The notes under the pieces are model-generated. The model worked only from the letters and a program-made list of their open reading frames with translations, did no database searches and had not been told where the DNA came from. DNA of 64,000 nt from Lithobates sylvaticus (Eukaryota > Chordata > Amphibia > Anura > Ranidae): assembly GCA_028564925.1 (NCBI GenBank), contig CM053026.1:600523107-600587106 (forward strand), in the 5' to 3' direction. The translations under genes and the position numbers were made by a program. Positions 10,131 to 23,114 of this stretch are shown one piece after another; position 1 is the stretch's first letter, and each line of letters begins with the position of its first letter.

Positions 10131-10951
10131 TGTCGTGGATATTCCACCACACTCTTGCGCTAATAAGCGCCCTTCAATCTAAAGATACAATGTGCCCTCC
10201 GATCGTATGTCTCCCCTGGTCCACCCATTCCCCAGTAACAGACATTACCACATTCGCACATCATCATGCAAGCATTGCATACATCACCGTCCCAGCTTAA
10301 CTGTTTCCCAGCCAAGCCAGATTAAAAGAGCCATCGCCAGTATATCTTACATGTTCCTCTCAGCATTGGGCAGCATCACTGACCCTGTCCTTCGCTCAGC
10401 GAACTCCTTAATTCCGAATCCATTCAAGGCCACACCCTCAAGGGTTTGCCTCTGACAGCTAAACCCCTCCCACAAAAGGTTGTGACCTCATCTCATTCAC
10501 ACAGGATGTGAATGACCATATAAGGACATACAATACAATGATGTTACAATACAGGGACAATTGTTTTCCTTCAAAAGAACCAATGACACACATGTATACA
10601 TTCAAAACAGACTAGCAGTGATGTCCAAACCCTCTAACTGCTTTCAATGACAACGAACAATATAAAACCATGGCTCAGTGGGCCATAATATTTATATCGT
10701 TATGCTATAGTTCCAATGTACACAGACATGTTCGCTTGAAGTCATGCAGTCGCCGGGAAGTTGCCAGTCTCCCAATGAGGCACAAATGAAGACAGCAAAC
10801 ACATCTGCAGTGTCCACAGGAAGATTTTTGCGGCCAATGGTCTTCCGCCAACGTCTGTCTGTATGTGCCAATACGCTCACATGAGCGCATTACAGCAAAA
10901 CCGACGCTGGGGGGCATCTGACAACATACTTTCATAAAATTTTTCACAACA
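10131..10951 (-). repeat. LTR, left copy
   Basis: Direct repeat of 15137-15965 across about 820 bp, with TG...CA ends. Confidence 0.85.
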
Positions 10952-13900
10952 GTCCTCCGTTTTTGTCATATCCTCCCATGTGTCTCTCAATGAATCTTGA
11001 TCTTCTTCTTACACCTGGCCTTACAGTCCATATGAGTCCATAAAAAGGAAAACAAGGCTTGACATGTAGACTCTGTTCTTCAGTAGAGATGACATGGTGA
11101 GCTGTAGTAGTCGCTGGTCGGTCTGGGATTCTCTGTGTCTTGTTTGCAGGTCGGGCGTCTTGGGCGTCTCATTGAGGAAGATGTGCTCATCTGCTCGGCC
11201 TCTGGTCACGCGTCCAAATCAGGCAACAGGAGCACCTCATCACGATATATATAAGGAATAGAAACAAAAACAACATGAGTAAATATACCCCTACTTCCTT
11301 CAACTATGATCCGCTGCAAAAATAAAAATGAAATCACCACAGATTCCCAGACCATTAAAAAGGATTCCAACCTTCACTAGCTATAGCTCTGGCTTTGCCA
11401 CTAAGGGAACCAAGCCCCATCCATATGGGCCTGAATTTTGTCACTAGTATCCCCGATTCAGGTATAGCAATCTTTACTTTTGAATTCCCAGGATCCCCCT
11501 TGGATTGTGGGAACTTCCTTGTAGCTTCAACAGTTACATGAAACATCCCATCCTCAATGGATGAGAAATTGTACAATCGTTTCATAAGCTCAAACCCTCA
11601 CCGTGTTCAAGCAATTCCCTTCTAGGTGTCCCTGTCATTCTTACCTTCCCTCGCACCATTAGATCCTTGCAATCGGCCGCGACATAAGATGCTGGGACGA
11701 GATTCACCAGCACACATGAATCTCTTCCATTAGGGGAATTACTTTATAAGCTGTAGATCCGCATTAATACCAAACTAAAGTTGAAGCACACTTGTGGTTG
11801 TATTTATTGTATTTATCCCGATACCAAAGCTGGCGAGAACCAGAGCTATTGTCAAAATTATAATTAATTTTAACCTCTAGAAATGTATTGTTAAATTCTA
11901 TATTCTAAATATCATACACCGCTGTCATCACTGGGGCACTAGAGCTCCGTGGAGACTCAGAGTAGACCCAACCATGTGTCCTGTTCACTTTCTTAGCTAG
12001 TTGGAAAATACACTTTAAAAATATAAATAAAGATACTTCTCTTCCTTGTTGTCTTGTTCATCAATCTTCTCTGCAACGACCCAGTCACCTGTCACCTGCC
12101 ACAAACTTGGCTAGAATTAGAGTGGTTAGTATCATTGGTTGAAAATTTGTCATTCTCAGCCCACCCTCTTCCCCCCTTTTCCTCATCTTTACAAAGTGGA
12201 GGAAGACATGCACGGTTTAGAATGGTACTGAGCTTCAGAAACTCCTTGGACCTGAAAAGATACTTATACACACAAGTTATTACTCGGTCATTCATAAACA
12301 ATACAACATTCGTGTACATTCATAAATTGTCAATAACATTCATCAAAACCGATAGTAGCTAAAACCTCTGTAATCCTTACTTTCACGTTTTTACAAAAAT
12401 ACAACACCCACGACACGTAAGAGGGCTGTCGTGGTAGGTTCAGACTTATTCTTGTTACCACATACAACATGAGACAACTAAAACTTGAGACAAACATTTT
12501 GATACAAATGTGGGGGAGATATTTCATAGTTCCTAAATCAAAAATTAAAACCAACCACATGGAATTCTGCCTTCGCTCTTAGCGATAGAAAAAATAAATA
12601 CATACAATTTGAAAAAAAAAAAAAACAGTAGTTTAAAATCTTTGCATGGACCAGCCACACAAAGTTCAAAAACAGGCCTGAGAATGTTTTTTTTTTTTTT
12701 CTTCTTTCCTTGATCCCGCCCAAATAAATTGGTTACATTGGCAGAAGCATCAGAGGAAACCACAACAGATCTAGTGTTGGTGGACCCAGCCTGCCTCTCA
12801 GCATTGGATCACCAGTCACTGCTATCCCCTCGGGCCAGGTGTACATAAATGCGGTTCCTTCCGGACTAAAACCACCCTCTGTACACCCCCTCCCGCTTTA
12901 CCATAATAAACTTCTGAAGTCACAGCTGAGCTACATATTTCATGCACTGTGCTGTACTGTCTGACTGTGGGAAATCTCCATTCTTTCCCATGCATGAACC
13001 CCCTACTGTCCACAGCAATTCGAATTGGCTTATCGTCTTACCCCTGCGTCCAGGGAAACCAGCACCTAAAATTGGGGAGCACCGCCAGATGGCCGCTTCT
13101 GCGGTGGATCGTCAGACTACAGCTAGTCCTTCAACTAGAAACCTGAACGAGGGCGTCATCACCCCCCGAATCAAGTCTCTACCCCTCAAAGTGTATGCAT
13201 ACACAAACGCATTGCGCTGTACGACCGTACACCGCGTCGCCAGACGACACTACACAGAGCACTAATGCCTGCTCAACAATGTGGCTTCCCTTAAAAATAA
13301 ATAAAAATAAAATGGGGATAGCGTTCTGCTGTCTATTTCAATGGTTATATGATGTCTCAGTAGTTACACGATCAACCTAATAATAAACTAACAATCTGGG
13401 CATGAACAAAAAATGTACTACTTACTGCGAACAATAAAGTAAATATAAAACAATTTTTTTTCTTAAAAACCAAAGGCTTTTTCTACAAGACTCAGCTAAA
13501 GCTATAAAAACCAAAACAAATAGACTAAAAATAACACACACCGCTAAAAGTACAAAAATTCAGTTAAAGCTAGTCTTGTTAGCCATTGAACGGAAGTCAA
13601 AATGTCGTAGGCATGAACCCATCAAGCTGGTTCATTTAAATATCAATGAAGAGGAAGAGGGAGGGGAGGGGGAGCCTATATTTTCAAAATTGATTTTAAT
13701 TACCATCTGAGAAACTCCCATACACTTGTAAAGCTAGTTTCACTATCCACTGAAACCCAGTGTAGATTTTAATGAAACCCAAAATTCAATACAGAAAACG
13801 CAATAGCTTTACTTAAAAATATGTAAAAAGTACAAAAATAGAATTCACTTAAAAGGAAATGGTGCCTAGAGAGAAAGTGATGGCCCAGACCACATGACTA

Positions 13901-14872
13901 CACACACAAAGGAATCGGAGCAGTTTCCACTCTGGGATGATTTACAAGCTGAAAATGGCTGCTGTCTACAACCTCATGGTGATTACAACAAAAAGCCAGG
14001 CCATCATAAAATGGGATTTTCCTGCCAAAACTAAAACAGCTAACCTACAATAGCTTACATTAAATGATGCCTAGAAACAAGCACATGGTAGACAACAAAG
14101 GCTAGGCTACAACAAAATGGAGGATTTTCCAGCCAAAGAAAAAGTACAAACAGCAAACCTACAATAGCTTACATTCACTTAAAAGAAAACAGAAATGATG
14201 CCTAGCACCAAGCACATGGTAGACATCCAACAAAAGAAAATGGTAGCCAAATGCAGTTTTTTTTTTTCCCCACCAAAACCAGCACACCCAAAAACTGACA
14301 AACATGGGACATCATGTAAAAGCACAACTTCCCTACTAGCCAACCCTTCTCCCCACACATTTGAAAATGCACACTTAAACATAGACACACAGTTTAGGAA
14401 CAGTTTCACTGAAAAGCATGTAATCTCACTGCACAATTGAGAGTAACACATGCCATCCAATGAAACAACAACGTCACATAAACCACAGCATAATACGGCT
14501 CACACATACCCTCTTTTCTCATACAATCTGGCATCAGACAAACAGCCATCCTACCATCCCACCCACAGTGAATTTCTGCATGGTCTTTTCATTGCAAAAC
14601 AAAACCTTCCTATTGTTCCCAAGGGAGTAGCCAGCAGTTCCCATACAATATATGCCTGGTCGCCCCTCCCCCTATGCATAGCCACGCAAGCTGCTCAGCT
14701 ACCCACAGGCAGTAAACAGCTCCTATTGTGTTGTCCCAACAATTCATGGCTGCTTGGATATGCGATAGGCCTTTCAACTTAAAACCAAACCCTTTAAAAA
14801 TATTTTTACACTTATGGGGACATGTGTCTTGGTCCCATACAAAGGTAAAAAATCTAAATTCATCCATTTCTC

Positions 14873-14937
14873 ATATACACACACATACATATACACACAC
14901 ACACACATACATATACACACACACACACATACATACG
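14873..14937. repeat. (CA)n/(CATA)n microsatellite
   Basis: Alternating runs of CACACACA and CATACATA within the LTR-element interior. Confidence 0.9.
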
Positions 14938-15136
14938 ATCAAAATTGCAGCATTATACCAAAAGACAAAAAATTTGTTCTTTTCGCAAAGCTGAGTTTCC
15001 CCAACGCATCAGACAGAGAAAACGTACCCCTTTTGTCTCAGGACAACAAAACATGTCCTGGACTGGGCACCCTTTCTCTGCCTGTGAAGAGGGAAAGCTC
15101 AGTTTGCGCCGTAAGTCCCTGACTCGCCATCTTAAC

Positions 15137-15965
15137 TGTCGTGGATATTCCACCACACTCTTGCGCTAATAAGCGCCCTTCAATCTAAAGATACAATGTG
15201 CCCTCCGATTGTATGTCTCCCCTGGTCCACCCATTCCCCAGTAACAGACATTACCACATTCTCACGTCATCATCCAAGCATTGCATACATCACCGTCCCA
15301 GCTTAACTGCTTCCCAGCCAAGTCCCATTAAAAGAGCCATCGCCAATATATCTTACATGTACCTCTCAGCATCGGGCAGCATCACTGACCCTGTCCTTCG
15401 CTCAGCGAACTCCTTTATTTCGAATCCATTCAAGGCCACACCCTTAAGGGTTTGCCTCTGACAGCTAACCCCTCCCACAAAAGGTTGTGACCTCACCTCA
15501 TTCACACAGGATGTGAATGACCATATAAGGACATACAATACAATGATGTTACAATACAGGGACAATTGTTTTCCTTCAAAAGAACCAATGACACACATGT
15601 ATACATTCAAAACAGACTAGCAGTGATGTCCAAACCGTCTAACTGCTTTTAATGACAACGAATTATATAAAACCATGGTTCAGTGGGCCATAATATTTAT
15701 ATGGTTATGCTATAGTTCCAATGTACACAGACATGTTTGCTTGAAGTCATCAATGCAGTCGCCGGGAAGTGGCCAGTCTCCCGTTGAGGCACAAATGAAC
15801 ATCCTTAAGACAGCAAACGCATCTGCAGTGTCCACAGGTAGATTTTCGCAGCCAATGGTCTTCTGCCAACGTCTGTATGTGCCAATACGCTCACATGAGC
15901 GCATTACAGCAAAACTGACACTGGGGGGCATCTGACAACATACTTTAATAAAATTTTCCACAACA
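15137..15965 (-). repeat. LTR, right copy
   Basis: Direct repeat of 10131-10951, with the same TG...CA boundaries. Confidence 0.85.
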
Positions 15966-16520
15966 GCGTGACCTCACTCTCCCGGCGTGGAGAGGTCCTT
16001 CACACACAAGTCCCCGGAGGAAGAGAGCACGAGGCGGGTCTGCAGTTTATTTTATAGTTCTTTTCAAAGATCCCTGGGATATGTAGTCCAAATGCTCTCG
16101 TGTTAGCAAAGATCCCTGGGATATGTAGTCCAAATGCATGGTCATGCAGGAGAACAGTCATCTGAAGAAACTACCAGTCCCATAATCCCTTTAGCTGGGC
16201 TCACAGATATGTCAGTCTCATAATGCTCAGCACTAGAGGAATAATGTGGTACACAGATATGGCAGGGAATAACTGTTCCTGGCAATTATAGCCCGTATTG
16301 CTACAGTAATTTTTAGTAAGATTACCCTGAGCCCAAAAAGTTATTTCAAGGGTTCCTCTGTGTTGAAAAGGTTGAGAAAGGCTGACCTATACAGATCACT
16401 CGCAAACAGCGGCGCTAAAGTGCATAATCAAATACACAAAAAAATTTCAGTGCATGCTATACACACAAACACTTATAATAATGATAAATACACAGTAAAA
16501 GCGACACAACCATAAAGTGA
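15966..16520. other. No gene; short direct duplication
   Basis: GATCCCTGGGATATGTAGTC occurs twice (near 16070 and 16110). Otherwise I see nothing assignable. Confidence 0.45.
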
Positions 16521-16524
16521 TTAA

Positions 16525-17757
16525 CCACTTCAATACTGGGCACTTAAACACCTTCCTGCCCAGACCAATTTTGAGCTTTCAGCACTGTCGCACTTTGAAT
16601 GACAATTGCGCAGTCATGCTACACTGTACCCAAATTTAATTTTTATCATTTTTTTCCCACAAATAGAGCTTTCTTTTGGTGGTATTTGATCACCTCTACG
16701 GTTTTTATTTTTTGCTAAACAAATAAAAAAGACAGATTTTTTTTTTTAAAAAAAAAATATATGTTTTTTTTGTTTCAGTTTCAAAACTTTGTAAATAAGT
16801 AAGTTTTCTCCTTCACTGATGGGCACTGATGGGGCTGCACTGACGGGCACTGATAAGGCGGCAATGATGGGCACCGATGAGGTGGCACCAATAAAGTGGC
16901 ACTGATGAGGCGGCATTGATGGGCACTGATAGGCAGCACTGACGGGCACCGATAGGTGGCACTGATGGGCAACACCGATGGGCAACACTGATGGGCACTG
17001 ATAGGTGGCACAAATTGGCACTGATAGCTGGCACGGATTGGCATGGATAGGCGGCATTGATGGGCATGGATAGGCAGCACAAATGGGCATGGATAAGCGG
17101 CACGGATGAGCATGGAAGGGCACTGATAGGCGGCACGGATGAGCATGGAAGGGCACTGATAGGCGGCATGGATGGGCACTGATAGGTGGCACGGATGGGC
17201 ACCAATAGGCGGCATTGTATTTTTTTGTTTTGTACTAATGGATGCTAATCAGTGCCAAACAATAAGGCGTAAATCAGTGATGCCGATTGTGGGCACTGAT
17301 TGGCACTGATGGGCACTGATTGGCATCCATTGTGGGCACTGACTGGCATCCCTGGTGGTCTAGGGTGGCATACCTGGTGCTGGGCATCCCTGGTGGTCTG
17401 ATAGCGTCCCTGGTGGTCCAGTGTGGGCATACTCGGGGGGGGCTGCGCTGATAATCGATCAGCACAGACCCCCCCTGTCAGAGGAGCAGCTGATCGATCA
17501 ATGGCTCTTCCTATTTACACTGTGATCAGCCGTGATTGGACACGGCTGATCAAGTGGTAAAGAGTCTCCATCGGAGACTCTTTACCAAGATCGTAGTTGC
17601 GGGGTGTCAGACTGACACCCCGAAACAACGATCGCCGCGATGCGCGCCACCGGGGGCGCGCAGAGGCTCAAAATCCTGAGGACGTCATATGACGCCCGGT
17701 CAGGATTTTGAAACCACTTTGCGGACGTCATTTGCATATAGGGCGGGCGGCAAGTGG
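16525..17757. mobile_element. TTAA-flanked (piggyBac-like) element carrying a VNTR
   Basis: TTAA at 16521-16524 and 17758-17761 flank CCACTTCAATACTGGGCAC and GGGCGGGCGGCAAGTGG. The shared block AAATAGAGCTTTCTTTTGGT lies near the left end. A minisatellite fills 16808-17216. The GC-rich right end contains inverted CCGATGGAGACTCTTTACCA-type arms and CGGGGGCGCGC. No transposase is present. Confidence 0.8.
16808..17216. repeat. VNTR of about 18-21 bp units
   Basis: Degenerate units GGGCACTGATAGGCGGCA and variants (GGCATGGATAGGCGGCAT) repeat about 20 times. The unit sequence is unrelated to the VNTR in the 6011-7323 element, although the host elements are related. The open minus-strand frames over it are repeat artefacts. 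A looser GGGCACTGATTGGCA continuation runs to about 17420. Confidence 0.85.
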
Positions 17758-17761
17758 TTAA

Positions 17762-18215
17762 ATTAAATCACCCAAGTGATGATAAACATAAAAAGGGAAA
17801 AAAAGGAAAAAATATAGTATAACATAAAAAAATATAGTATAACACATCCATAGAACTAAATGTCACAGTATGACAAAGTACAATAAAAAGTCCTCCAAAT
17901 CTGTAGAGTTCTTCACACCACTTGTGCACCAATCGCTTCTTCCCTATGAGAAATTAACTCACTAAAACAAATTGCCTCACATTCTCGTGTTTGGCAATAA
18001 TGCAGTACATCATGACTTTGACATTATATACTGGGGTTATGGAAGCAGACAGCTGCCATAACCTCCAGTCAGGGCTGGTGCAAGGATTTTTGGCACCCTA
18101 GGCGAAACCTCATTTTGCCGCCCCCTTGGCTCCACCCCTGACTCCACCCCCTTTGCCCTGCCCACGTACACCCCACCTTTTTAATGACCGCTACTATTTT
18201 CCACCAAATACAGAC
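17762..18215. other. No gene; repeat-derived
   Basis: AT-rich sequence, then TTTTGGCACCCTAGGCGAAA with CCGCCCCCTTGGCTCC. I associate these with a dispersed frog repeat of unknown class that leads into the VNTR at 18216. Confidence 0.4.
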
Positions 18216-18696
18216 TCCCCAGCGCCCATCAAATACCACCTCACTCACCAGCGTCCACCAAATACAGACTCACCAGCGCCCACCAAATACAGACTCACCA
18301 GCGCCTATCAATGCCACTTCACTAGCGCCCATGAAATACAGACTCACCAGCGCCCACCAAATACAGACTCACCAGCGCCCACCAAATACAGACTCACCAG
18401 CACCCACCAAATACAGACTCACCAGCGCCTATCAATGCCACTTCACCAGCGCCCATCAAATACAGATTCACCAGTGCCCATCAAATACAGACTCACCAGC
18501 GGCTATCAATGCCACTTCACAGACTCACCAGCGCCCACCAAATACAGACTCATCACCAGCGCCCATCAATACTGCTTCACCAGCGCCCCGTCAAATACAG
18601 ACTCACCAGTGCCCATCAAATACAGACTCACCAGCGGCTATCAATGCCACTTCACAGACTCACCAGCGCCCACCAAATACAGACTCATCACCAGCG
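18216..18696. repeat. VNTR of about 24-bp units
   Basis: Units such as CCAGCGCCCACCAAATACAG followed by ACTCA alternate with a CTATCAATGCCACTTCA variant, about 18 copies. There is a higher-order duplication of the block at 18479-18560 into 18601-18685. Open frames across it are artefacts. Confidence 0.9.
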
Positions 18697-18769
18697 CAAA
18701 GTGCCATGCATGCTCAGATCACATTACAAGACCAAAGCTATTGGCTACTAGCCTCTACGTAGTCCCCTT

Positions 18770-18923
18770 GTACGCAACGAATGTCACCACGTTCAGGAAG
18801 ATCGGATTTTCCGACAACTTTGTCTGACCGTGTGTATGCAACACCAGTGTCGGACAAAATCCGTCGGAAAAAATCCGACGGATTTTGTGGTCGGAATTTC
18901 CGACCGTGTGTACAGGGCATTAT
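18770..18923. mobile_element. MITE of the CGACCGTGTGTAC family
   Basis: An inverted repeat built on TCGGAATTTCCGACCGTGTG and its complements, with internal nested palindromes (AAATCCGTCGGAAAAAATCC). Relatives lie at 38210-38640 and 45075-45120. Superfamily not determined. Confidence 0.65.
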
Positions 18924-18959
18924 GGTTTACATTCCTTGTGACAGCAATAAAAAAGATCA

Positions 18960-19235
18960 GAATTTTTTTTTTTAAAGAGACGATGTAAAAATAACAAAAA
19001 ATTACGTAAGTCGTACCCGCAAATGTAAACGGTGTTCAAACCACACATATGAGATATCCCCGCAATCGTTAAAGCGCGACCAATAATTCTAGCACAGGAC
19101 CTCCTCTGTAATTCTAAACTGGTAACCTGTAGACATTCTTAAAGTGTCACCTATGGAGATTTTTAAGTACCATAGTTTATCGCCATTCCATGAGTATGTG
19201 CAAGCATGACATGTTAGGTATCTATTTACTCAGTG
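18960..19235. repeat. Left part of a dispersed repeat split by an insertion
   Basis: Sequence ending AGGTATCTATTTACTCAG resumes after the insertion at 21212 as TTATTTACTCAGCGTAACAT and continues to about 21560 (ATTGCAACGATCGCCATTTT). It is non-coding. Confidence 0.6.
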
Positions 19236-21211
19236 TGAAAATGAAATATGAAGTGGACCTCACAACCAAGCAAAACTCATATACAAAATAAATACCAAAG
19301 AATAATATATCACCATAAAAATACACATGAAAAAGCTGCAACCATTAAAAAGTGACCTCAACAAATAATGATAATAAAAATGGTGCGCTAATTTAAGGAG
19401 CTATCCAGCAAAAAAAGACAAAAAATGCAGTAATATGCAACAATGTGCAATAATGTTGTAAAACAATGATAAAGTATGCTAATTCAAGAAGCTATGCAGC
19501 AAAAATAAACAAACATGCATGAATGATTATCCCTAATATAAAAAAAAAATGCAGTAATATGCAATATTAATTGAAACAGTGTAAAGTGCACTAATACAAG
19601 AAGATTTGCAGAAAACTAGACAAAAATGCATCCCTAATTTAAAAAATAAATGAAGTGATTTGCGATAATATTTGATAATATATGAAACAGTGATAAAATG
19701 CACTAATTCTAGAAGCTAAGCAGCAAAAATAGAAATATATGTAAGAATGACTACCCCTAATTTAAAAAACAACAAAAATACAATATATGCGATAATATAT
19801 GAAACAGTGATAAAGTTCTCAGATCAAAAGCAGATATTCATCTGATTTTACATAAAAGTATTAGGACAAGTCCCAAATAATAAGGTTCATGTGCATCAAA
19901 AAGTGATGCAATGTGAATCAGTCTGGCTTTCTGGCCAATCAGTCTTACAGTCTGGCCTTCGCTCGCAGCACTCCATGGAAACTGCCTTACTAAAACTAAC
20001 GATTTACTAACTGCTAAAACCAGCAGCCAGTACTCCATACTCCTACTACTTGACCTCTCTGCGGCCTTTGATACTGTTGACCACCCGCTCCTTCTCAATA
20101 AACTCCATTCCCTTGGCCTCCGAGATTCTGCTCTATCCTGGTTCTCTGCCTATCTATCACAGCGCTCCTTCAGTGTCACCTACAACTCTGTCTCCTCCTC
20201 TCCATTGCCCCTTTCTGTGGGGGTCCCCCAAGGCTCTGTTCTTGGACCCCTTCTCTTCTCTATCTACACCTCCTTCCTTGGTCACTTGATAACCGCCCAC
20301 GGCTTCCAATACCACTTATACGCTGATGACACCCAAATCTATCTGTCTACTCCTCACCTCACTCCTTCAGTCTCCTCTCACATTACTAACTTACTAACTG
20401 ACATATCAGCATGGATGTCGCACCACTTCCTTAAATGAAATCTCTCTAAAACTGAGCTATTAATATTCCCCCCCACCCGTGCCCCCCTCCATGACTTTTC
20501 CATTAAAATCAACAATGCAACTATCAGTCCCTCCCCTCACGCCAGGGTACTCAGTGTAATCCTAGACTCTGACTTGTCATTTCAGCCTCAAATCCAATCG
20601 TTGTCAAAAGTTTGTAGACTTCACCTCTGTAACATCTCTAAAATTCGCCCCTTTTTAACAAATGAAACCTCCAAGTTCCTCATTCACTCCCTTGTTATCT
20701 CTCGCCTTGACTATTGCAACTCTGCCCCGAGCTACATCACCAATCATGTCTCCAAGTATTACCCAAATCGTCCTCTCTGCTCTTCTCAAGACCTCCTACT
20801 CTCAAGCTCTCTCGTCTCCTCCTCCCAGGCTCGTCTCCAGGATTTCTCCAGAGCCTCTCCCATACTCTGGAATTCGCTACCTCAAGCGGTCCGGCTATCC
20901 CCTACTCTTGCTACCTTCAGGCGATCCCTGAAAACGAATTTCTTCGGGAAAGCCTATCACGCCTCCAACTAATCTTTTACCACTTTCATCAGCTCATTCC
21001 CCACATCTACAACCTTTTGTACCACCTGCCCCACCCTATTTAGATTGTAAGCTCTTCTGAGCAGGGCCCTCTTAATCCTCTTGTATTTTATTGTGTTATA
21101 ACTGCATTGTCTCCCTTTTTTTTATTGTAAAGCGCTGCGTAAGCTGTTGGTGCTATATAAATCCTGTATAATAATAATAATAATTCAGATTAAAAAAAAA
21201 AAAAAAAACAT
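19236..21211 (+). mobile_element. L2-type LINE insertion with AT-rich tandem 5' part
   Basis: TATTTACTCAG occurs on both sides (19223-19233 and 21212-21222) as a near-perfect target duplication. The 5' third (19383-19820) is four degenerate units of about 110 bp containing GAAACAGTGATAAA and AATATGCAATA. The rest is a decayed L2. It ends AAAGCGCTGCGTAAGC, TGCTATATAAATCC and an (ATA)n tail, followed by an extra A-run. Confidence 0.65.
19925..20972 (+). pseudogene. Decayed L2/CR1-type reverse transcriptase
   Basis: In the + frames: [20 protein letters not shown], then (after a frame change near 20200) [42 protein letters not shown], then an in-frame stop near 20438, then DSDLSFQPQIQSLSKV and ISRLDYCNS. 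There is at least one frameshift and one stop. The N-terminal RT region and endonuclease are missing. Confidence 0.8.
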
Positions 21212-21593
21212 TATTTACTCAGCGTAACATCATCTTTCACATTATACAAAACATTGGGCTAACTTTACTGTTCTTTTATTATTTATGAAAATGTCTTTTC
21301 CCCCAAATAAATTGCGCTAGAAAGACCGTTGTGCAAATACCATGTGACTTAAAATATTGCAACGATCGCCATTTTATTCTCTAGGGTCTCTGCCATAAAT
21401 ATACATATAATTTTTGGTGGTTCTAAGTAATTTTCTAACCAGAAATATGGATTTTAACTTGTTAACTAGAAAAGCTACAATTTCTGGGGAAATTGTGTGA
21501 AGTGTTCTTGCCTCCACCTACTGGAGTGGGCAGAATAACTGGGTGGAGTGGCTTGAGTAACTGTGAAAAGTGTTAAAAAGCTTAATATTTTAA

Positions 21594-22188
21594 CCACTTA
21601 AGGACCGCCTCCTGCACATATACGTCGGCAGAATGGCATGGCTGGGCACATCAACGTACGTACAGGTACGTTGTCCTTTAAGAGCCCAGCCGTGGTCCCA
21701 AAAATGTGTCAAAAATGTCCGATGTGTCCGCCATAATGTCGCAGTCACAATAAAAAATTTGCTGATCGCCGCCATTACTAGTAAAAAAAAAATATTAATA
21801 AAAATGCTATAAAACTATCCCCTATTTTGTAAATGCTATAACTTTTGCGCAAACCAATCAATAATCGCTAATTGCGATTTTTTTTACCAAAAAATATGTA
21901 GAAGAATACGTATCGGCCTAAACTGAGGAAAAAAAATGTTTTTTTATATATTTTTTGGGGATATTCATTATAGCAAAAAGTAAAAAATATTGTTTTTTTT
22001 TTCAAAATTGTCGCTCTATTTTTGTTTATAGCGCAAAAAATAAAAACCGCTAAGTGGGAAAAAAGGACGCCAATTTTGTTTGGGAGCCACGTCGCACGAC
22101 CGCCCAATTGTCAGTTAAAGCGACGCAGTGCCGAATTCAAAAAAGGGGCCTGGTCCTTTGGCTGCAAATTGGTCCGGGGCTTAAGTGG
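21594..22188. mobile_element. TTAA-flanked (piggyBac-like) element
   Basis: TTAA at 21590-21593 and 22189-22192; termini CCACTTAAG and CTTAAGTGG. It belongs to the same subfamily as 2277-3180 but in opposite orientation: the CACATATACGTCGGCAGAAT and GTACAGGTACGT end lies on the left here. No coding sequence. Confidence 0.85.
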
Positions 22189-22239
22189 TTAAAAAGTATA
22201 AATAGTAGTAAGTTGAAGAAGTCCCATCATTAGCTGAAA

Positions 22240-22600
22240 GAGCTGAATTTTTTTTTTCAAAAATGATTGATTTTTTTTTTCAAAAATGATTGATTTTTTT
22301 TTTTTCAAAAATGATTGATTTTTTTTTCAAAAATGATTGATTATTTTTCAAAAATGATTGTTTTTTTTATTTTTTCAAAAATTTTATTTTTTTTTCAGAA
22401 ATTATTTGTTTATTTTTTCAAAACATTTTTTTTTTTTTTAAATGATTTTTTTTAATTATTATTATTATTATTTTTTTATTTTATTTTTTTTTAAATTAAA
22501 ATTATTATTTTTAAAATGATTGATTTTTTTTCAAAAATTTTTTTTTTTTTCAAAAGGGATTTTATAATTTTTTTTAATTTCTTTTTTTTTATTATTATAT
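22240..22600. repeat. T-rich degenerate tandem array
   Basis: Poly-T runs alternate with CAAAAATGATTGA, decaying into AT-only sequence. Low complexity; no gene. From 22610 to 22985 there is only repeat-like sequence (for example CGACTTTGAAGTCGCACAAG) leading to the kinase promoter. Confidence 0.85.
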
Positions 22601-22990
22601 TTTTATTTCATGGGGTGGTCATAATATTTTGGCTGATTATGGGGTTGTCAGCTTTTGTCACCTCCCACCCCTGCACTACTTTGGTCCGATTTTGATGCCA
22701 CTTACACAGGCATTCCTTGAAATCGCGGCAAAATTGCGGTAATATAATGCGACTTTGAAGTCGCACAAGTGTGAAAGAGGGCTTAATAACCCATGTCAGA
22801 AAAAGGCTTAGGCATAAAAAGGGTTAAATAATAAAAAAAGTGTCAGTTATTTTTTTTGGCAAGCAGCCAGAGATTTGAAATTTCAACTGTCAGAGAGCTA
22901 ATAGCTCAGCTAATGTTGCTATGCAACCTGCTGCAGGTCTTGCATATTGTCATGGCAACTCCAGTTGCATTGATGTCACAGAGAGATGAC

Positions 22991-23030
22991 CCTATATAAC
23001 CAATCTCCCAGCCAGCCGGGTCTCAGACAG
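22991..23030 (+). promoter_or_regulatory. Core promoter of the kinase gene
   Basis: CCTATATAACCAATCTCC gives a TATA box (22992-22999) directly followed by CCAAT. The expected transcription start is about 25-30 bp downstream, near 23022-23030, leaving a 5' UTR of about 90 bp before the ATG at 23115. The position is inferred from spacing only. Confidence 0.5.
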
Positions 23031-23114
23031 ATTTTGGAGGTCAGAGGAGTAGGATCTGTTTTGTGTTCTCTGCGTTTTTTCAGAGTTTCTCTGCGTAGTG
23101 CTAATTATTTGATA

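Larger units (their letters stand above)
10131..15965 (-). mobile_element. LTR retroelement fossil
   Basis: Two direct long repeats, each starting TGTCGTGG and ending CACAACA, bound about 4.2 kb of interior. A purine-rich tract next to the left repeat (read on the minus strand) suggests the element points leftward. The two repeats differ by only a few percent, so the insertion is of moderate age. The interior shows no recognisable gag, pol or env and is broken or non-coding throughout. The family is not assignable, and I found no clear target duplication. Confidence 0.75.

Noticed and set aside
11355-11585. Minus-strand frame in the LTR-element interior
   Set aside because: Short, with no recognisable domain; not enough to assign to any retroviral protein.
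16746-17215. Cys/Pro-rich minus-strand frames
   Set aside because: They lie exactly on the GGGCACTGATAGGC-type VNTR, so the composition is repeat-driven.
18126-18827. 233-codon frame rich in TDSPAPTKYRL
   Set aside because: It translates the 24-bp VNTR in a dispersed repeat; two other frames are equally open.
22986-23114. Upstream ATG at 22986 as the kinase start
   Set aside because: It precedes the TATA box and the likely transcription start. The ATG pair at 23115/23118 is the first after the promoter.
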